Shown here: positions 33,765 through 44,149 of the stretch, piece by piece
Position numbering within the stretch: position 1 is the stretch's first letter
Layout of the letters: each line of letters opens with the position of its first letter
Assembly (NCBI RefSeq): GCF_014201875.1
Contig: NZ_JACHFL010000001.1
Location: 124,001 to 188,000 of the forward strand
Reading direction: 5' to 3'
From: Deinococcus humi
GTDB taxonomy: Bacteria > Deinococcota > Deinococci > Deinococcales > Deinococcaceae
Length of the DNA: 64,000 bases
Translations under genes and position numbers: made by a program
Notes under the pieces: model-generated
What the model saw: only the letters and a program-made list of their open reading frames with translations
What the model was told of the DNA's origin: nothing
Database searches by the model: none

Positions 33765-34688
33765 ATGTTCCGCTCCCGCCTCGCCCTGTGCTATCTGCTG
33801 TTCGTCACACTGATCTGGGGGCTGGGCGAGTTCGTCGGGGAATGGACGCTGCCGACACTGCTGCTGGCGTACGCTCCTGCCACGCTGTGGCTGCTGCCTG
33901 CGCCGTTCGTCGTGCTGTGGACGGCCCTGAGAAGGCGTGGTCTTGCAACCGCCCTGGCCGGGACCCTGCTGGCAGCGTGGGGCGCGGGCTCTCTCCATTG
34001 GAGACCACAACACCCCGGGCCGCTGCGGGTGCTGGACTACAACGTCAACAGCGGCTACAAATCCACGCCTGAGCGACTTGCCGCCGTCCTGAAGGGGGCG
34101 GACGCGGACGTGATCCTGTTGCAGGAATCCAACTTCCAGCCGCGTGGTTACCCTGCGGCCCTGGCCGCCGCCCTGCCCGGCTACTCTGTGCATTCTGCGG
34201 TGGAAGTCATGACCCTCACGCGGCTGCCCGTCCTGACGGCGGAAACGGTGGACCTGCCCGGCAACCAGCGCGAGGTGTTGATGACGCGCCTGCAGTGGCG
34301 CGGACAGCCATTGACGGTGGTGAACGCACACCTAGGGACAGTGCAGGTGATGGACGCACTGGCGCAGGATTTTGCTTACCTGAAACTCACCCGTGACCGA
34401 CGTGAGGCCCAGGCGCAGGTGTTGCAGAGAATCGCCGCCCGGAGCGCAGGCCGGCTGCTGCTGGGCGGTGACCTGAACACGCCGCCGCGTGGGCTGATCT
34501 ACCGGAAGTTGCAGGCCGCCTTTGGTCCGGACGCTTTCGCGCAGGCCGGACGTGGCCCTGGCTGGACCTTCCCCAGCCTGCGCGTGCGAATAGACCACCA
34601 GATGGCGCGTGGACTGACGCCGACACGCGCCACCATTCTGGCAGTGACCGAGAGCGACCACCTGCCGCTGGTGGTGGACTACCGCTAA
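33765..34688 (+). CDS. membrane-anchored endonuclease/exonuclease/phosphatase family protein
   Basis: A 307-residue protein with two or three N-terminal membrane helices (LALCYLLFVTLIWGLG, LLLAYAPATLWLLP) followed by an EEP domain: LDYNVNSGY, ADVILLQESN (catalytic Glu), VVNAHLGT, GGDLNTPP and the final TESDHLPLVVDY with Asp-His. It may hydrolyse phosphodiesters or lipids outside the membrane. ATG 33765 was used; GTG 33747 in frame would add six residues. Confidence 0.85.
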   Translation: MFRSRLALCYLLFVTLIWGLGEFVGEWTLPTLLLAYAPATLWLLPAPFVVLWTALRRRGLATALAGTLLAAWGAGSLHWRPQHPGPLRVLDYNVNSGYKSTPERLAAVLKGADADVILLQESNFQPRGYPAALAAALPGYSVHSAVEVMTLTRLPVLTAETVDLPGNQREVLMTRLQWRGQPLTVVNAHLGTVQVMDALAQDFAYLKLTRDRREAQAQVLQRIAARSAGRLLLGGDLNTPPRGLIYRKLQAAFGPDAFAQAGRGPGWTFPSLRVRIDHQMARGLTPTRATILAVTESDHLPLVVDYR

Positions 34689-34707
34689 AGGGGGCGCAGC
34701 GCCTGGC

Positions 34708-35826
34708 CTACTTCGCGGCCAGCTTCAAGATCCGGCCGCTGCCGTACTCGGCCACATAGACCTCCCCTGCCTCGTCCTCGCCGAAGGTGCTGGGATTGCT
34801 CACCTTGCCCAACGTCGCCTTGTCCCAGGTGTTGCCCCCAGTCGGTGCGGCCCAGACCGTGCCCGTGGCGAAGTCGGCAAACACGTACTGGCCCTTGAGC
34901 GCGGAAATGGCCTTGCCCCGGTAAACGTAGCCGCCCGTGATGCTCTGTCCTTCATTGCGGCCATACACCAGCACTGGCTCCACGAAACCCTTGTCGGCGC
35001 AGCCCTTCTCGTAACACACGCGGCCCTCACGCACACGCCAGCCGTAGTTCTCGCCGCCCTTGCTGGCGCGGGGCTGGACATCCACCTCCTCGAAACTGTT
35101 CTGGCCCACGTCCGCAATCACCAGCTGTCCCCCGTCCCGGTCAAAGCTGAAGCGCCAGGGGTTACGCAGGCCGTAAGCCCAGACGTTGGGATTGGCCCCC
35201 GCACGGTTTACGAAGGGATTGCCTGCGGCGGGTTTGGCAGTGTCACCCGACACGTCGAAACGCAGCAGCTTGCCCAGCGGTGATCCGAGATTCTGCGCGT
35301 TGTTCTGCGGATCGCCGCCCGAACCGCCGTCCCCCAGCCCCAGGTAGAGGAAGCCGTCAGGGCCGAAGGCGAGCTGGCCGCCGTTGTGGTTGCTGTACGG
35401 CTGCTTGGCCGTGAACAGGGTCTTCGCGCTGCCCGCCTCGGCGCGGCTGAAATCGGCGGTGGCGGTGTAGCGGGCCAGCACCGTGTCGCCGTTCAGATCG
35501 GTGTAATGCACGTACAGGCGGCGATTGGTCTTGTAGCCGGGATCGAAGGCCAGCCCGATCAGACCGCGCTCCCCGCCCGCCTGGGTCAGCTTCTGGACAT
35601 CCAGAAACAGGCTGTCCCGGACCTTCCCGCCCTCGATCACGCGCACCCGTCCATCCTGCTGTGCGGCGTACAGGCGGCCAGAGCCGTCCCCCGCGTGCGT
35701 GATGGCCGTCACCTGCTTCAGACCGCTGACAAACGGCTGGAAAGCCACGGCAGGCGCGGCCTGTGCGGAGGCCAGCAGCGCCGCGACGCCCCAGGCCAGC
35801 GGAAAACGGAAATTGGATTTCAACAT
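34708..35826 (-). CDS. secreted PQQ-dependent sugar dehydrogenase
   Basis: A 372-residue secreted six-bladed beta-propeller of the glucose/sorbosone dehydrogenase family. A signal peptide (to about SAQAAPA) is followed by [39 protein letters not shown], and the [14 protein letters not shown] motif that binds PQQ and calcium. It oxidises aldose sugars in the envelope. ATG 35826 starts a clean signal sequence; the longer frame adds eight residues. Confidence 0.9.
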   Translation of the reverse strand: MLKSNFRFPLAWGVAALLASAQAAPAVAFQPFVSGLKQVTAITHAGDGSGRLYAAQQDGRVRVIEGGKVRDSLFLDVQKLTQAGGERGLIGLAFDPGYKTNRRLYVHYTDLNGDTVLARYTATADFSRAEAGSAKTLFTAKQPYSNHNGGQLAFGPDGFLYLGLGDGGSGGDPQNNAQNLGSPLGKLLRFDVSGDTAKPAAGNPFVNRAGANPNVWAYGLRNPWRFSFDRDGGQLVIADVGQNSFEEVDVQPRASKGGENYGWRVREGRVCYEKGCADKGFVEPVLVYGRNEGQSITGGYVYRGKAISALKGQYVFADFATGTVWAAPTGGNTWDKATLGKVSNPSTFGEDEAGEVYVAEYGSGRILKLAAK

Positions 35827-35963
35827 GGACCAGTCTGGCCCGGCCACCACACGTCAGACTGTGACGCCGGGCGCCGGGGCGTAAAGGCCCCTTTAGATCT
35901 TTCTTCCCTGCTGGACACCAAGAAGGTGCAGGATCGGTCACATTCCCAACCTGGAGGTACCCT

Positions 35964-36182
35964 ATGACTGGACCGTATGACCGTCCCCCCGCCCCGGCGA
36001 GCGAACCCACCGACACCCCCCTGCCCATGCCCGAGCGTATGCCTGGCGAGGGTGGCACCGGCCCGATCAACGATCCGCCAGTCAACCCGGATCTGCCCGG
36101 AATGCCGATGCCTGATCCCAGCGAGAATCCGGACACCCCGGGCCTGCCCACCCCCAGTCCCACGCCAATGCCCGCGATGTAA
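35964..36182 (+). CDS. 72-aa proline-rich protein
   Basis: A 72-residue protein of which about one third is proline, with repeated MP, DP and TP dipeptides and ending [11 protein letters not shown]. No signal peptide, Cys or hydrophobic core, so it is likely disordered. A strong GGAGGT sits five bases before the ATG and a strong terminator follows, so it is probably an expressed gene. I do not recognise a family. Confidence 0.6.
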   Translation: MTGPYDRPPAPASEPTDTPLPMPERMPGEGGTGPINDPPVNPDLPGMPMPDPSENPDTPGLPTPSPTPMPAM

Positions 36183-36194
36183 ATTCATTACAAG

Positions 36195-36243
36195 GCGGAG
36201 GGTGCATCTCAATCTTGCGGGATGCACCCTTTCCGCTTTTTTT
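36195..36243 (+). terminator. terminator after the proline-rich gene
   Basis: GCGGAGGGTGCATC (36195-36208) pairs with GATGCACCC and TCCGC (36221-36236, two-base bulge), followed by seven Ts. Strong intrinsic terminator. Confidence 0.85.
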
Positions 36244-36347
36244 CATATAAAGGACAGCAGTCTCTCCCGTTGGCTTTCAATGCACTCGGGGACGAAAGGA
36301 AGATCTTGAACTTAAGAAGAGCCATCGCCTGCCTGACGTCGGGCGAT

Positions 36348-37022
36348 TTACAACGTCTGCCCATGGTCGCGTAGCCAGCGTCGCTGCATCTGCCACTCCG
36401 GCATGACGCGCCCGACATGCCCCCAGTAACGCGGGGAATGGTTCATTTCCAGAAGGTGCGCGGCTTCGTGTAAAGCGACATAACGCAGCGTTTCCAGCGG
36501 TGCGCGGGACAGCTTCCAGTGCAGACGGATGTCGCCCCGACTGCTACAACTGCCCCAGCGAGTTGCTGTGCTACTGACCCGTATCTTGCCCAGACGGTCA
36601 GTTGCGCCCAGAATCCCGGCATACTCCTCGACCAGAACGGTGTAGGGGCCGAGGCAGGCCGCCCGCGTCCACACTTCCAGGGACCGCTCGGCATCATCTG
36701 CGGGCAGGTAGAGTTCATTTCCCACGCGCAGCGGTGTTTTTCGTGCGGGGTCAAATCGGAGCGTGAGCGTCTCGCCCAGAAAGGGCAGTTCAGCACCATC
36801 GGTGTGGGCCTGCGCAGCCACTGGGCGGGCGGCGTACTGCGCCAGATGGTGTTCCACCCACGCCTGACGGCGCTGCAAGATGCTCTGCAGTTGTGGCAGC
36901 GGCACGCGCTGCGGGGCGTAAATCGTGACCGCGCCGGGCCTGACCTGCAGGGCTACCGTGCGCCGCCGGGCGCTGCGTTTGACGGTCACTGGAATGCCGG
37001 AGATCAACCACTGCGCTGCCAT
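36348..37022 (-). CDS. YgjP-type (DUF45/M48-like) metallopeptidase
   Basis: A 224-residue protein of the YgjP/SprT-like family. The zinc motif is HEAAHLLEMNHSPRYWGHV with HExxH and a third His downstream; TRWGSCSSRGDIRLHWKL is the conserved segment before it. Function in bacteria is poorly defined. ATG 37022 has CTGGAG before it. It may be cotranscribed with the neutral zinc metallopeptidase gene 111 bases upstream. Confidence 0.88.
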   Translation of the reverse strand: MAAQWLISGIPVTVKRSARRRTVALQVRPGAVTIYAPQRVPLPQLQSILQRRQAWVEHHLAQYAARPVAAQAHTDGAELPFLGETLTLRFDPARKTPLRVGNELYLPADDAERSLEVWTRAACLGPYTVLVEEYAGILGATDRLGKIRVSSTATRWGSCSSRGDIRLHWKLSRAPLETLRYVALHEAAHLLEMNHSPRYWGHVGRVMPEWQMQRRWLRDHGQTL

Positions 37023-37133
37023 TGACTCCAGAAAAGCGTATCCGGGCGGGCGGCGGAGCAACACGGTTCACGTTCTGGCACAAAAAACGGTGGGCACGAG
37101 TTCAAGTCTCGCGCCCACCTCCTGCTCCTGCCG

Positions 37134-38015
37134 TTACAACTGGTTGTAATTCTGGTTGAAAGTGTCGCACTTATTTGGATCGCCGGTCTGGAAGCCGGTG
37201 GTAAACCACTTGATCCGCTGCTGGCTGCTGCCGTGCGTGAAGGAGTCGGGCACCACGCGGCCCGCAGCCTGTCGCTGCAAGTTATCGTCGCCGATGGCCT
37301 GCGCGGTGCGGATGGCCTCCTGGACATCGGCCTGCGTAATTTTGGCCTGATCGCCCACGCGGTTGCCCCACACGCCGGCAAAGCAGTCGGCCTGCAGTTC
37401 CAGGCGCACGCTGGCCTGGTTGGCCTGGGCCTCGCTCCGGGCGGAACGTTGCTCGCGCTCTACCTGATCGGCGATGCCCAGTTCGTTCTGGACGTGATGA
37501 CCGATCTCGTGGGCGATTACGTAGGAATACGCGAAGTCGCCCCCGCCTCCCAATCGGCGCTGCATGGTGTCGAAAAAGGCGGTGTCGATATAGACCTTAT
37601 TGTCCAGCGGGCAGTAGAACGGTCCCACAGCGCTGTTGGCCACGCCGCAGCCGCCCTGGGTGCCACGTGAGTACAGCACCAGATTGGCAGGCGTATAGGT
37701 CCGGCCCGCTTGCTGGAAGATGTTGCTCCAGACGCCGTTGGTACTCTGCAGGATCTTCTTGACGAATTGATAGTCCTCATCGGTGGCCTCGCCGCTCGGG
37801 GACTGTTGCTGATCCTGAGTCTGCGTTTGAGTCTGGGTCTGCGTCTGGCCGCCGTCACCACCCAGAATCGCGCCGGGATCGATGCCAAAGAACATAGCGA
37901 TCAGGGCGATGATCAGCCCGCCGACGCCGCCCACGGCGATCCCACCGCCGGGAAGGCCACCGCCCCGACGATCCTCAATGCCGCCGCCCCCACCGGGAAG
38001 ATTTTTCCAGTCCAT
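37134..38015 (-). CDS. YpfJ-type neutral zinc metallopeptidase
   Basis: A 293-residue protein with a Gly-rich cytoplasmic start (residues 5-27), one membrane helix ([14 protein letters not shown]), a Gln/Thr-rich linker, and an extracytoplasmic PF04228-type peptidase: [16 protein letters not shown] holds HExxH and [12 protein letters not shown] the distal Glu/Asp. GGAGACACGACT precedes the ATG. Role unknown, possibly envelope protein turnover. Confidence 0.92.
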   Translation of the reverse strand: MDWKNLPGGGGGIEDRRGGGLPGGGIAVGGVGGLIIALIAMFFGIDPGAILGGDGGQTQTQTQTQTQDQQQSPSGEATDEDYQFVKKILQSTNGVWSNIFQQAGRTYTPANLVLYSRGTQGGCGVANSAVGPFYCPLDNKVYIDTAFFDTMQRRLGGGGDFAYSYVIAHEIGHHVQNELGIADQVEREQRSARSEAQANQASVRLELQADCFAGVWGNRVGDQAKITQADVQEAIRTAQAIGDDNLQRQAAGRVVPDSFTHGSSQQRIKWFTTGFQTGDPNKCDTFNQNYNQL

Positions 38016-38144
38016 AGTCGTGTCTCCTTGAGGAACAGGGGCACAGGTGCTGCGGCCCCGATAGTTGTTATGCAGCGCATTGTAGGCTGCAAGCTCCGCG
38101 CGCGGGCTGACCCGTTCTTTAGGCAGTGGGTGCTGGCATGGCCC

Positions 38145-38642
38145 TCAGCGTTCCGGCATCCGCCCCCGCCACGACAGCCAAGACAGGATGATCAACACCA
38201 CCGGAGAGGCAATCAGGATGCCGTTGCTCAGGTTCTGCGAGATCTGAGACTTAATCGAGAACCAGGTCTGTGTATCAGATGAAGGCAGAAGCGCCCCCAG
38301 CAGAGTGTCTACCCCCACGCCGACGGCGATCAGCAGCAACGTGGCAGCCATGCCCAGACCCAGGCTGATCCACACCGGCTCCTGACCCACCCACCGCAGC
38401 AGTCGTGTCAGGGCCAGTACCACCCCAGCCAGCAGGCCCACGGCGAGGTACACCGCGCCGAAACTGCGCTCCAGACTGTTGCTCGCAAATACAATGCTGC
38501 CCACCACAGCGAGCAGCGCCACAGAGGCCAGCACTGCCACTCCGCGCGCCCAGCCCAGCGGCAGGGCCGTCACCAGCAGCACACCTGCTGATACGCCCGC
38601 CCCCAGCAGGAGCCCCAGGATTGCCATGGCACAGTGAACCAT
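38145..38642 (-). CDS. four-helix membrane protein, hypothetical
   Basis: A 165-residue protein with four predicted membrane helices (LGLLLGAGVSAGVLLVTALP, VAVLASVALLAVVGSIVFAS, AVYLAVGLLAGVVLALTRLL, MAATLLLIAVGVG) plus a fifth near the C-terminus. No family recognised. ATG 38642 was used; ATG 38627 is equally possible. The divergent side carries the terminator of the LysM gene. Confidence 0.65.
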   Translation of the reverse strand: MVHCAMAILGLLLGAGVSAGVLLVTALPLGWARGVAVLASVALLAVVGSIVFASNSLERSFGAVYLAVGLLAGVVLALTRLLRWVGQEPVWISLGLGMAATLLLIAVGVGVDTLLGALLPSSDTQTWFSIKSQISQNLSNGILIASPVVLIILSWLSWRGRMPER

Positions 38643-38709
38643 GCAAAAGTCACGAAACGTGACGAAAGTGCGGAACGGGTCTAACGCCCTGTTCCCAGCG
38701 TGACATCCA

Positions 38710-38739
38710 AAAGGCCGTCCCAAGCCTGAGACGGCCTTT
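38710..38739 (-). terminator. terminator of the BON/LysM gene
   Basis: AAAGGCCGTC (38710-38719) and GACGGCCTTT (38730-38739), perfect 10-bp stem followed on the minus strand by T residues. Confidence 0.75.
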
Positions 38740-38753
38740 CTGTGCATTGCGGC

Positions 38754-39545
38754 TTAGCCAGGGATGCGGATCTGTTGCCCCACCGTGATCAGATCAGGGT
38801 TGCTGATGTTGTTGTAGTGGGCGATCTTCTTGTACTCGGTCACGTTGCCGTAGTACTTCTGGGCAATCGCACCCAGGGTATCGCCGGGCTTGACGATGTA
38901 CACGGTGTCACCAGTCCCGGTGTCCTTCTCCTGGCTCAGTTGCTTGACTCCAGCGGCCACGCGCAGGCCGCTGATGTCCACTCCCGACACGCCGGCGACC
39001 TCGCGGGCCAGTTTCTCGGCCAGGCGCTGCTCGTGATCGCTGTCCACCACGCCGCGCAGGATCACGCTCTTGCCACTCTGCAACACGTCGATGGGGTCGT
39101 CCTTCAACTCGCCGTTGTTGCGGATGGCCTGGTGAACGGCCTTGGCAATCTTGCTGCGCTCCTCCATCTCCTTGACTTCGGCCTCGAACTCAGGTGCGGT
39201 TGGCGCAGGTCTGGCGCTGGAACTGGCCGGAATCTCGGTGCTGGAGTCAACCGGGTCGGAGGTGAACGAGTTGTCCGAGGCGCTGGGTCCGGCGTCCTGA
39301 GGTGTTGGCTGCGCCTGCTGAGGGGCTTCCTGGGCGATCAGTCCGCTCGTGTCCACGCTCTTGACGCCGTTGATGCCCTCGGCCACCACCTTGACCAGAT
39401 TGTTGTAGCGGTCATTGGGGACCATCCCGGTCACGGTGACGTTGCCGCCCTTCTCCTGGACCTGCAGCCCTAGGTCCTTGAGGCGGGGCTGCTCGTTCAG
39501 GGCGTCCTTGACTCTGTCTGCTGTGCTCTTTCCAAATGGCCACAT
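38754..39545 (-). CDS. BON and LysM domain protein (YgaU/Kbp-like)
   Basis: A 263-residue protein with two BON domains (residues about 5-65 and 130-195; VTVTGMVPNDRYNNLVKVV and VILRGVVDSDHEQRLAEKL), a Pro/Ser/Gln-rich linker between them, and a C-terminal LysM domain (YIVKPGDTLGAIAQKYYG ... IRIPG). E. coli Kbp (YgaU) has one BON plus LysM and binds potassium. No signal peptide, so cytoplasmic. ATG 39545 follows TACGAT by six bases, a leaderless start. Confidence 0.92.
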   Translation of the reverse strand: MWPFGKSTADRVKDALNEQPRLKDLGLQVQEKGGNVTVTGMVPNDRYNNLVKVVAEGINGVKSVDTSGLIAQEAPQQAQPTPQDAGPSASDNSFTSDPVDSSTEIPASSSARPAPTAPEFEAEVKEMEERSKIAKAVHQAIRNNGELKDDPIDVLQSGKSVILRGVVDSDHEQRLAEKLAREVAGVSGVDISGLRVAAGVKQLSQEKDTGTGDTVYIVKPGDTLGAIAQKYYGNVTEYKKIAHYNNISNPDLITVGQQIRIPG

Positions 39546-39662
39546 GGTTTGATCGTAGTACGCCGCACTGGAAAGTCGTGAAAAATAGCACGTTCGTAAA
39601 GATTTGCTCAGGGTCACAGGGCGATCCGCGTTTCAGCCTTCGCCCCAGCCCTGGCGCAGCAC

Positions 39663-41135
39663 TCAGCCGTCGCTGGGAGTACGTTTCTTGGGCTTGCTGG
39701 CGGCGAACTTGGCAAGCCTGGCAACCAGCACGGGCGGCGTCCCCGTCAACAGGTCACGCGAGACCGGGCGGCGCCTTGCGAAATCATCCACCCGGTCAAA
39801 CAGAGCACTGAAGACATCATCGGGCATGTCCAGCGCCGGGGTCAGGCGCACAGTGCGCTTGCTGCTCAGGCTCAGGTTGGCCATCACGCCGGACTGGTGC
39901 AGTTCACGCAGGGCCAGCAGGGCGGTGGCCTCGAACACCAGTTCCTTGAGGACGCCGGGCAGCGGGACGCCCAGCATCGGTTGAAATTGCATGGCCAGCA
40001 GCAGGCCCTGGCCGCGCACGTCCTCGAACAGGCGGGGATGGTTGCGCTGGGCGGCGCGCAACCGCTCCAGCCCAAGGCGGCCCAGTTCCAGACTGCGGGC
40101 GGGCAGATCGTTCTCGATCAGGTATTCCAGCGACTTGAGGCCCACCGCCATCGCCAGTGCGCCGCCGCCGAAGGTGTTGCTGTGGCGCTTGCTGCTCAGG
40201 CCACCCAGCATCTTCTTGTAGATGTCGTGGCGGGCAATCGTCGCTCCCACCGCCGTCATGCCGCCGCCCAGCGGCTTGGCGAGCGTGATGATGTCAGGAT
40301 CCAGCCCCTGCGCCGACGACTCGAACCAATGGCCGGTGCGCCCCAGGCCAGTCTGGATCTCGTCGGCAATCACTACGATGCCGTGCCTCCGGCAGTACTC
40401 GCCCAGCCCGCTCAGGAAGCCCGGGGGGGGAATGTTGACGCCGCCCTCGCCCTGAATAGGCTCCACGATGACGCAGGTGATCTTGTCCGGCCCGACGCGC
40501 CGGATCAGCGCCTTGAGGGCGTCCAGATCGCCGTAGGGCACGGTCAGCGCTCCCGGCACCAGCGGGCGGAAGATGTCCTGATATTCCGGGTTGGGGGTCA
40601 GGCTCAGGCTGCCCAGCGTCTTGCCGTGGTAGCCGCTGCCAAATGAGATCTGGAATTTGGAGGCGGGCCGGAAGGCCTTGGCGAACTTCAGCGCTCCTTC
40701 GACGGCTTCGGTGCCGCTGGAACAGAAGAAAACCTGGGAATCGGCGTGGCTGGGCAGTTCGCGGGCCAGCAGGCGCACGAGATTGGCCTCCAGCGCCGCG
40801 CGCCAGGGGGCGCTGGACTGCTGCGGCAGGCCCATGGAGCGGTTCTGATCGAGAAACTGACGCAGAAACCCGGTCAGGACGGGCGGCATCTCGCCGAACG
40901 GCGTGGCGGCGTACCCGCTGGCGTTGATGCGGCGCACGCCGTTCTCGTCTTGCAGTTCCCAGGGGGTCACGCGCGAGAACGGCCCGGCCACACCCAGCAA
41001 CTCCAGGCCGTATAGCAGTTCGGCGTTGCCGTATTTCAGTTCCAGGCGGCGGACTTCCGGGGCGCTCAGGCGATCATGCAGGACCTCATCGGCGGAAATG
41101 AAACCGGAGGGCAGTTTTGAGAGTGGTGCAGACAT
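39663..41135 (-). CDS. class III aminotransferase
   Basis: A 490-residue PLP-dependent aminotransferase of the acetylornithine/ornithine/GABA group. Motifs in order: [58 protein letters not shown], and TLAKPLGGG with the Schiff-base Lys. The first 70 residues and a basic C-terminal tail ([13 protein letters not shown]) extend the usual length. Substrate cannot be told. ATG 41135 follows TACACT (41148-41143, complement) by seven bases. Confidence 0.92.
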   Translation of the reverse strand: MSAPLSKLPSGFISADEVLHDRLSAPEVRRLELKYGNAELLYGLELLGVAGPFSRVTPWELQDENGVRRINASGYAATPFGEMPPVLTGFLRQFLDQNRSMGLPQQSSAPWRAALEANLVRLLARELPSHADSQVFFCSSGTEAVEGALKFAKAFRPASKFQISFGSGYHGKTLGSLSLTPNPEYQDIFRPLVPGALTVPYGDLDALKALIRRVGPDKITCVIVEPIQGEGGVNIPPPGFLSGLGEYCRRHGIVVIADEIQTGLGRTGHWFESSAQGLDPDIITLAKPLGGGMTAVGATIARHDIYKKMLGGLSSKRHSNTFGGGALAMAVGLKSLEYLIENDLPARSLELGRLGLERLRAAQRNHPRLFEDVRGQGLLLAMQFQPMLGVPLPGVLKELVFEATALLALRELHQSGVMANLSLSSKRTVRLTPALDMPDDVFSALFDRVDDFARRRPVSRDLLTGTPPVLVARLAKFAASKPKKRTPSDG

Positions 41136-41192
41136 GGGGGTCAGTGTAGGGGAAGGGATGAGGTCCGCAAAAAAGCCGTGTCTGCTGCCCGG

Positions 41193-41471
41193 TTATTCCC
41201 TCTCGCGCAGCAGAGCCGGAACCCCACCCGGATAGGCCGAGGCGTCAAGGCCATCGGCCCGCAGGTACTTGGCCGCCAGCCCGGAGCGCACCCCGCGCTC
41301 GCAAATCACGAGCAGTGGCCCTGCTTGGGGGGTCAGACCGTGCGCACCGTCCTCGATCTGGTCCAGAGCGACGGCAACAACCGGCAACGTGGTCAGCAGT
41401 TCAAGGGGCTGGGCAAGGCGCAGTTCAGGGGGGCGCAGGTCGACGACGGTCACGCCTTCGGGCAGGGGCAT
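41193..41471 (-). CDS. rhodanese-like protein
   Basis: A 92-residue single rhodanese domain. The active-site loop is CERGVRSG with the catalytic Cys. It begins VTVVDLRPPE and ends with the SAYPGGVPAL helix. ATG 41471 follows TATCCT by six bases, a leaderless start that removes an 89-residue non-conserved extension. It is divergent from a second rhodanese 71 bases away. Confidence 0.82.
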   Translation of the reverse strand: MPLPEGVTVVDLRPPELRLAQPLELLTTLPVVAVALDQIEDGAHGLTPQAGPLLVICERGVRSGLAAKYLRADGLDASAYPGGVPALLRERE

Positions 41472-41542
41472 GGGCGCAGGATAGGCCACGGCCACCGGAC
41501 AGGCGGCACATTCCGCCCGTAGGACTCGGTTATGCTGCTCGT

Positions 41543-41871
41543 ATGGAAGAAGTGACCCCGCAGGAAGGACAGAAGCGCGTGGAGCAGGGCGCGATGCTCG
41601 TGGACGTGCGCGAGCAAAACGAGTACGACGAGATCCACGCCCAGGACGCCACGCTGCTGCCCCTGAGCGAACTGGAAAGCCGTTTCTCGGAACTGCCCAG
41701 GGACAGGGAACTGGTGATGATCTGCCGCAGCGGCGCACGTAGCGCCCGCGCGGGCGAGTATCTGATGCAGAACGGCTACGACCGGGTGGTCAATCTGGGC
41801 GGCGGCACGCTGGCCTGGGCTGAAGCGGGACTGCCCACCGAAAGCGCTGCTTCTAAAGGAGACGTGAACTG

Positions 41872-41872
<1 letters not shown>
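41543..41872 (+). CDS. rhodanese domain protein
   Basis: A 109-residue rhodanese. VDVREQNEYDEIH starts the domain and CRSGARS is the active-site loop. It likely carries persulfide sulfur. TATGCT stands six bases before the ATG. Its stop overlaps the start of the SufT-like gene (TGATG), so sulfur transfer and Fe-S assembly are coupled here. Confidence 0.9.
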
Positions 41873-42249
<377 letters not shown>

Positions 42250-42274
42250 CCCCCAGACCCCAGCAAACAGCGAC

Positions 42275-42312
42275 AAGAAGAGGCGGCCTCCATCAGGAGG
42301 CCGCCTCTTCTT
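42275..42312. terminator. bidirectional terminator
   Basis: Perfect 17-bp stem AAGAAGAGGCGGCCTCC (42275-42291) and its complement (42296-42312) with an ATCA tetraloop, between the convergent SufT-like and zinc peptidase genes. Confidence 0.9.
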
Positions 42313-42324
42313 TGGTGCTGAGGT

Positions 42325-43005
42325 TTAGTCGCTGTTGCGGGCGATGCCCAGGATGTTCAGAAACTGCACCAGCGCCATCGCGAACCCGGCCACGTAGGTC
42401 AGGGCGGCGGCGGTCAGCACGTTCTTCGCGCCGCTCTTGCCTTCCACCGTGCCGTTCAGACCCCGGCTGTCCAGGTAAACGAGCGCGCGGCGGCTGGCAT
42501 CGAATTCGACGGGCAGCGTCACGACATGAAACAGCAGGGCCGCGCCGAACAAGATCACGCCCAGCCACAACAGGCCGGACAGTTGCAGGAAGATCCCTGC
42601 CAGCAGGAGCCACGGGGCCAGATTCATGCCCAGGCTCAGCGGCACGGCCATCTTCCCGCGCAGGACCAGCGCGGGCATATGAACCTTGTCCTGCATGGCG
42701 TGCCCAACCTCGTGGGCGGCCACCGCCATCGCGCCGACGCTGGCCACGCCGTAGACACTCTCGCTCAGATTGACGGTTTTCTTGGTGGGATCGTAGTGGT
42801 CGGTCAGGTTACCGCGCACGGCCTGCACCGGGACATCATGAAGCCCGTTGTCGTCCAGCATCATGCGGGCCACCTGCGCGCCAGTCAGGCCACGGGCGTT
42901 GCGGACCTGTCCCCACTTCCGGTAGGTGCGGCTCAGGTAACCCTGGATGAGCATGGAAGCCACGAACACGAGAATGATCGGAATGGTGTAGGGGCCAAGA
43001 AACAT
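42325..43005 (-). CDS. YugP-type membrane zinc metallopeptidase
   Basis: A 226-residue PF04298-type protein. A first helix is followed by the zinc motif VAAHEVGHAMQD (HExxH), two or three further membrane helices (LGMNLAPWLLLAGIFLQL, LGVILFGAALLFHVVTL) and the conserved LPVEFDASRRAL. The function is unknown. CGGAGGAA stands before the ATG, so this is a leadered gene. Confidence 0.9.
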   Translation of the reverse strand: MFLGPYTIPIILVFVASMLIQGYLSRTYRKWGQVRNARGLTGAQVARMMLDDNGLHDVPVQAVRGNLTDHYDPTKKTVNLSESVYGVASVGAMAVAAHEVGHAMQDKVHMPALVLRGKMAVPLSLGMNLAPWLLLAGIFLQLSGLLWLGVILFGAALLFHVVTLPVEFDASRRALVYLDSRGLNGTVEGKSGAKNVLTAAALTYVAGFAMALVQFLNILGIARNSD

Positions 43006-43200
43006 AGGGGAACTTCCTCCGGGAAGTGGGGCGCGGCCCTGAAACGGGTCCGGCCAGTGGTCAGGGAACAGACACAGCGCAAAGTCCCGTCAGCGTAGAC
43101 CTTTCGCTCCCTATATCTTAGCGTCCTACACTCAAGTCTTATGAGAGCTAGCAGGAAGTAGATTTACCCTGGCTCCACTTTTTTTCGCTCCCAGGGCCCC

Positions 43201-43476
43201 CTAAACAGTGACCAGCGGCTGGGCCATCACGCTGAACTTCAGGGCGGTGCGTTCCTCGCTGTGCACATCCAGTTTGACGAATTCCGGCTGGGCGCACAGG
43301 TCCAGACCGTCGTTCACGAGATAGCCGCGCGCAATCGCCAGCGCCTTGACCGTCTGGTTGACGGCGGCGGGGCCGATGGCCTGAATTTCCACGCCTCCCT
43401 GGGACCGTAGCAGGGCGGCAATGGCCCCGGCGATGGCATTGGGACGGGAAGTGGCAGACACGCGCAGGGTTTCCAA
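43201..43476 (-). CDS. spoVS: SpoVS-like (Alba-fold) protein
   Basis: A 91-residue protein matching stage V sporulation protein S: LRVSATSRPNAIAGAIAALLR, QAIGPAAVNQTVKALAIARGYL, and a basic/hydrophobic end. It is an Alba-like nucleic-acid-binding fold; in non-sporulating Deinococcus-Thermus it must have another role. Start is TTG 43476 with GGAGGAAC before it. That ribosome site is part of a GTTCC-TGGA-GGAAC hairpin (43484-43497). Confidence 0.88.
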   Translation of the reverse strand: METLRVSATSRPNAIAGAIAALLRSQGGVEIQAIGPAAVNQTVKALAIARGYLVNDGLDLCAQPEFVKLDVHSEERTALKFSVMAQPLVTV

Positions 43477-43633
43477 GATCGGGGTTCCTCCAGGAACTGA
43501 GTCGCCCCGAGTCTAGGGGACGGCCTGCTGTGGGGCAATTCCCCCAGCGGGTGCGGCCTCCGCCTTTGGACGGACGCTGGAGTGCAGGCGGGCCGATAAC
43601 GTAGGCGGCAGTCACCGACAGGAGGTTCAATCC

Positions 43634-44149
43634 GTGGAAGATGTCCTGGTCCCCATTTTTTTCTTTGGCAGCCTGTTTGCCTTTCCCCTGCTGCGCCGCC
43701 AGATGATCCACCGGCACCGGCTGGAACTTTTGCAGCAGGCGCCCGCCGCGCCTGCTGCGCCGCCCACCCCCACGGACAGCGCCGCCGAACTGGCCCTGGG
43801 GTTGCCCGAACCGCACCGCCTGTACGCCCTGGCCCTGCTCTGCCGCCTGCAGGACGCGCTGGACAGCGGGTCTCTGGACGCCCACAGCACCTTCGTGCTC
43901 CGGCAGGCCCGCACCGAATATCTTCCCGCCACCCTGCGCGCCTACCAGAACCTGACCCCCGCCGCCCACGCTCGCCTGAATGCGCGGGGCCAGAGTGCCG
44001 AGGATCTGCTGCGTGAACAGCTGGAACAGATCAGCGGCGGCGTCGCTGAGGCACTGGGTCAGAACCACAGTTCCGCAGACCGGCTGCTGACGCAGGGAAA
44101 TTTTCTGGCAGAACGCTTCGAGACAAGTGCCGAACGGGTGCGGGCCTAA
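43634..44149 (+). CDS. membrane-anchored hypothetical protein
   Basis: I do not recognise this 171-residue protein. One N-terminal membrane helix (VLVPIFFFGSLFAFPLL) is followed by an Ala/Pro linker (residues 36-48) and a helical domain to the end. AGGAGGT precedes GTG 43634. Its stop overlaps the convergent pentapeptide gene by three or four bases (CTAA). Confidence 0.68.
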   Translation: MEDVLVPIFFFGSLFAFPLLRRQMIHRHRLELLQQAPAAPAAPPTPTDSAAELALGLPEPHRLYALALLCRLQDALDSGSLDAHSTFVLRQARTEYLPATLRAYQNLTPAAHARLNARGQSAEDLLREQLEQISGGVAEALGQNHSSADRLLTQGNFLAERFETSAERVRA

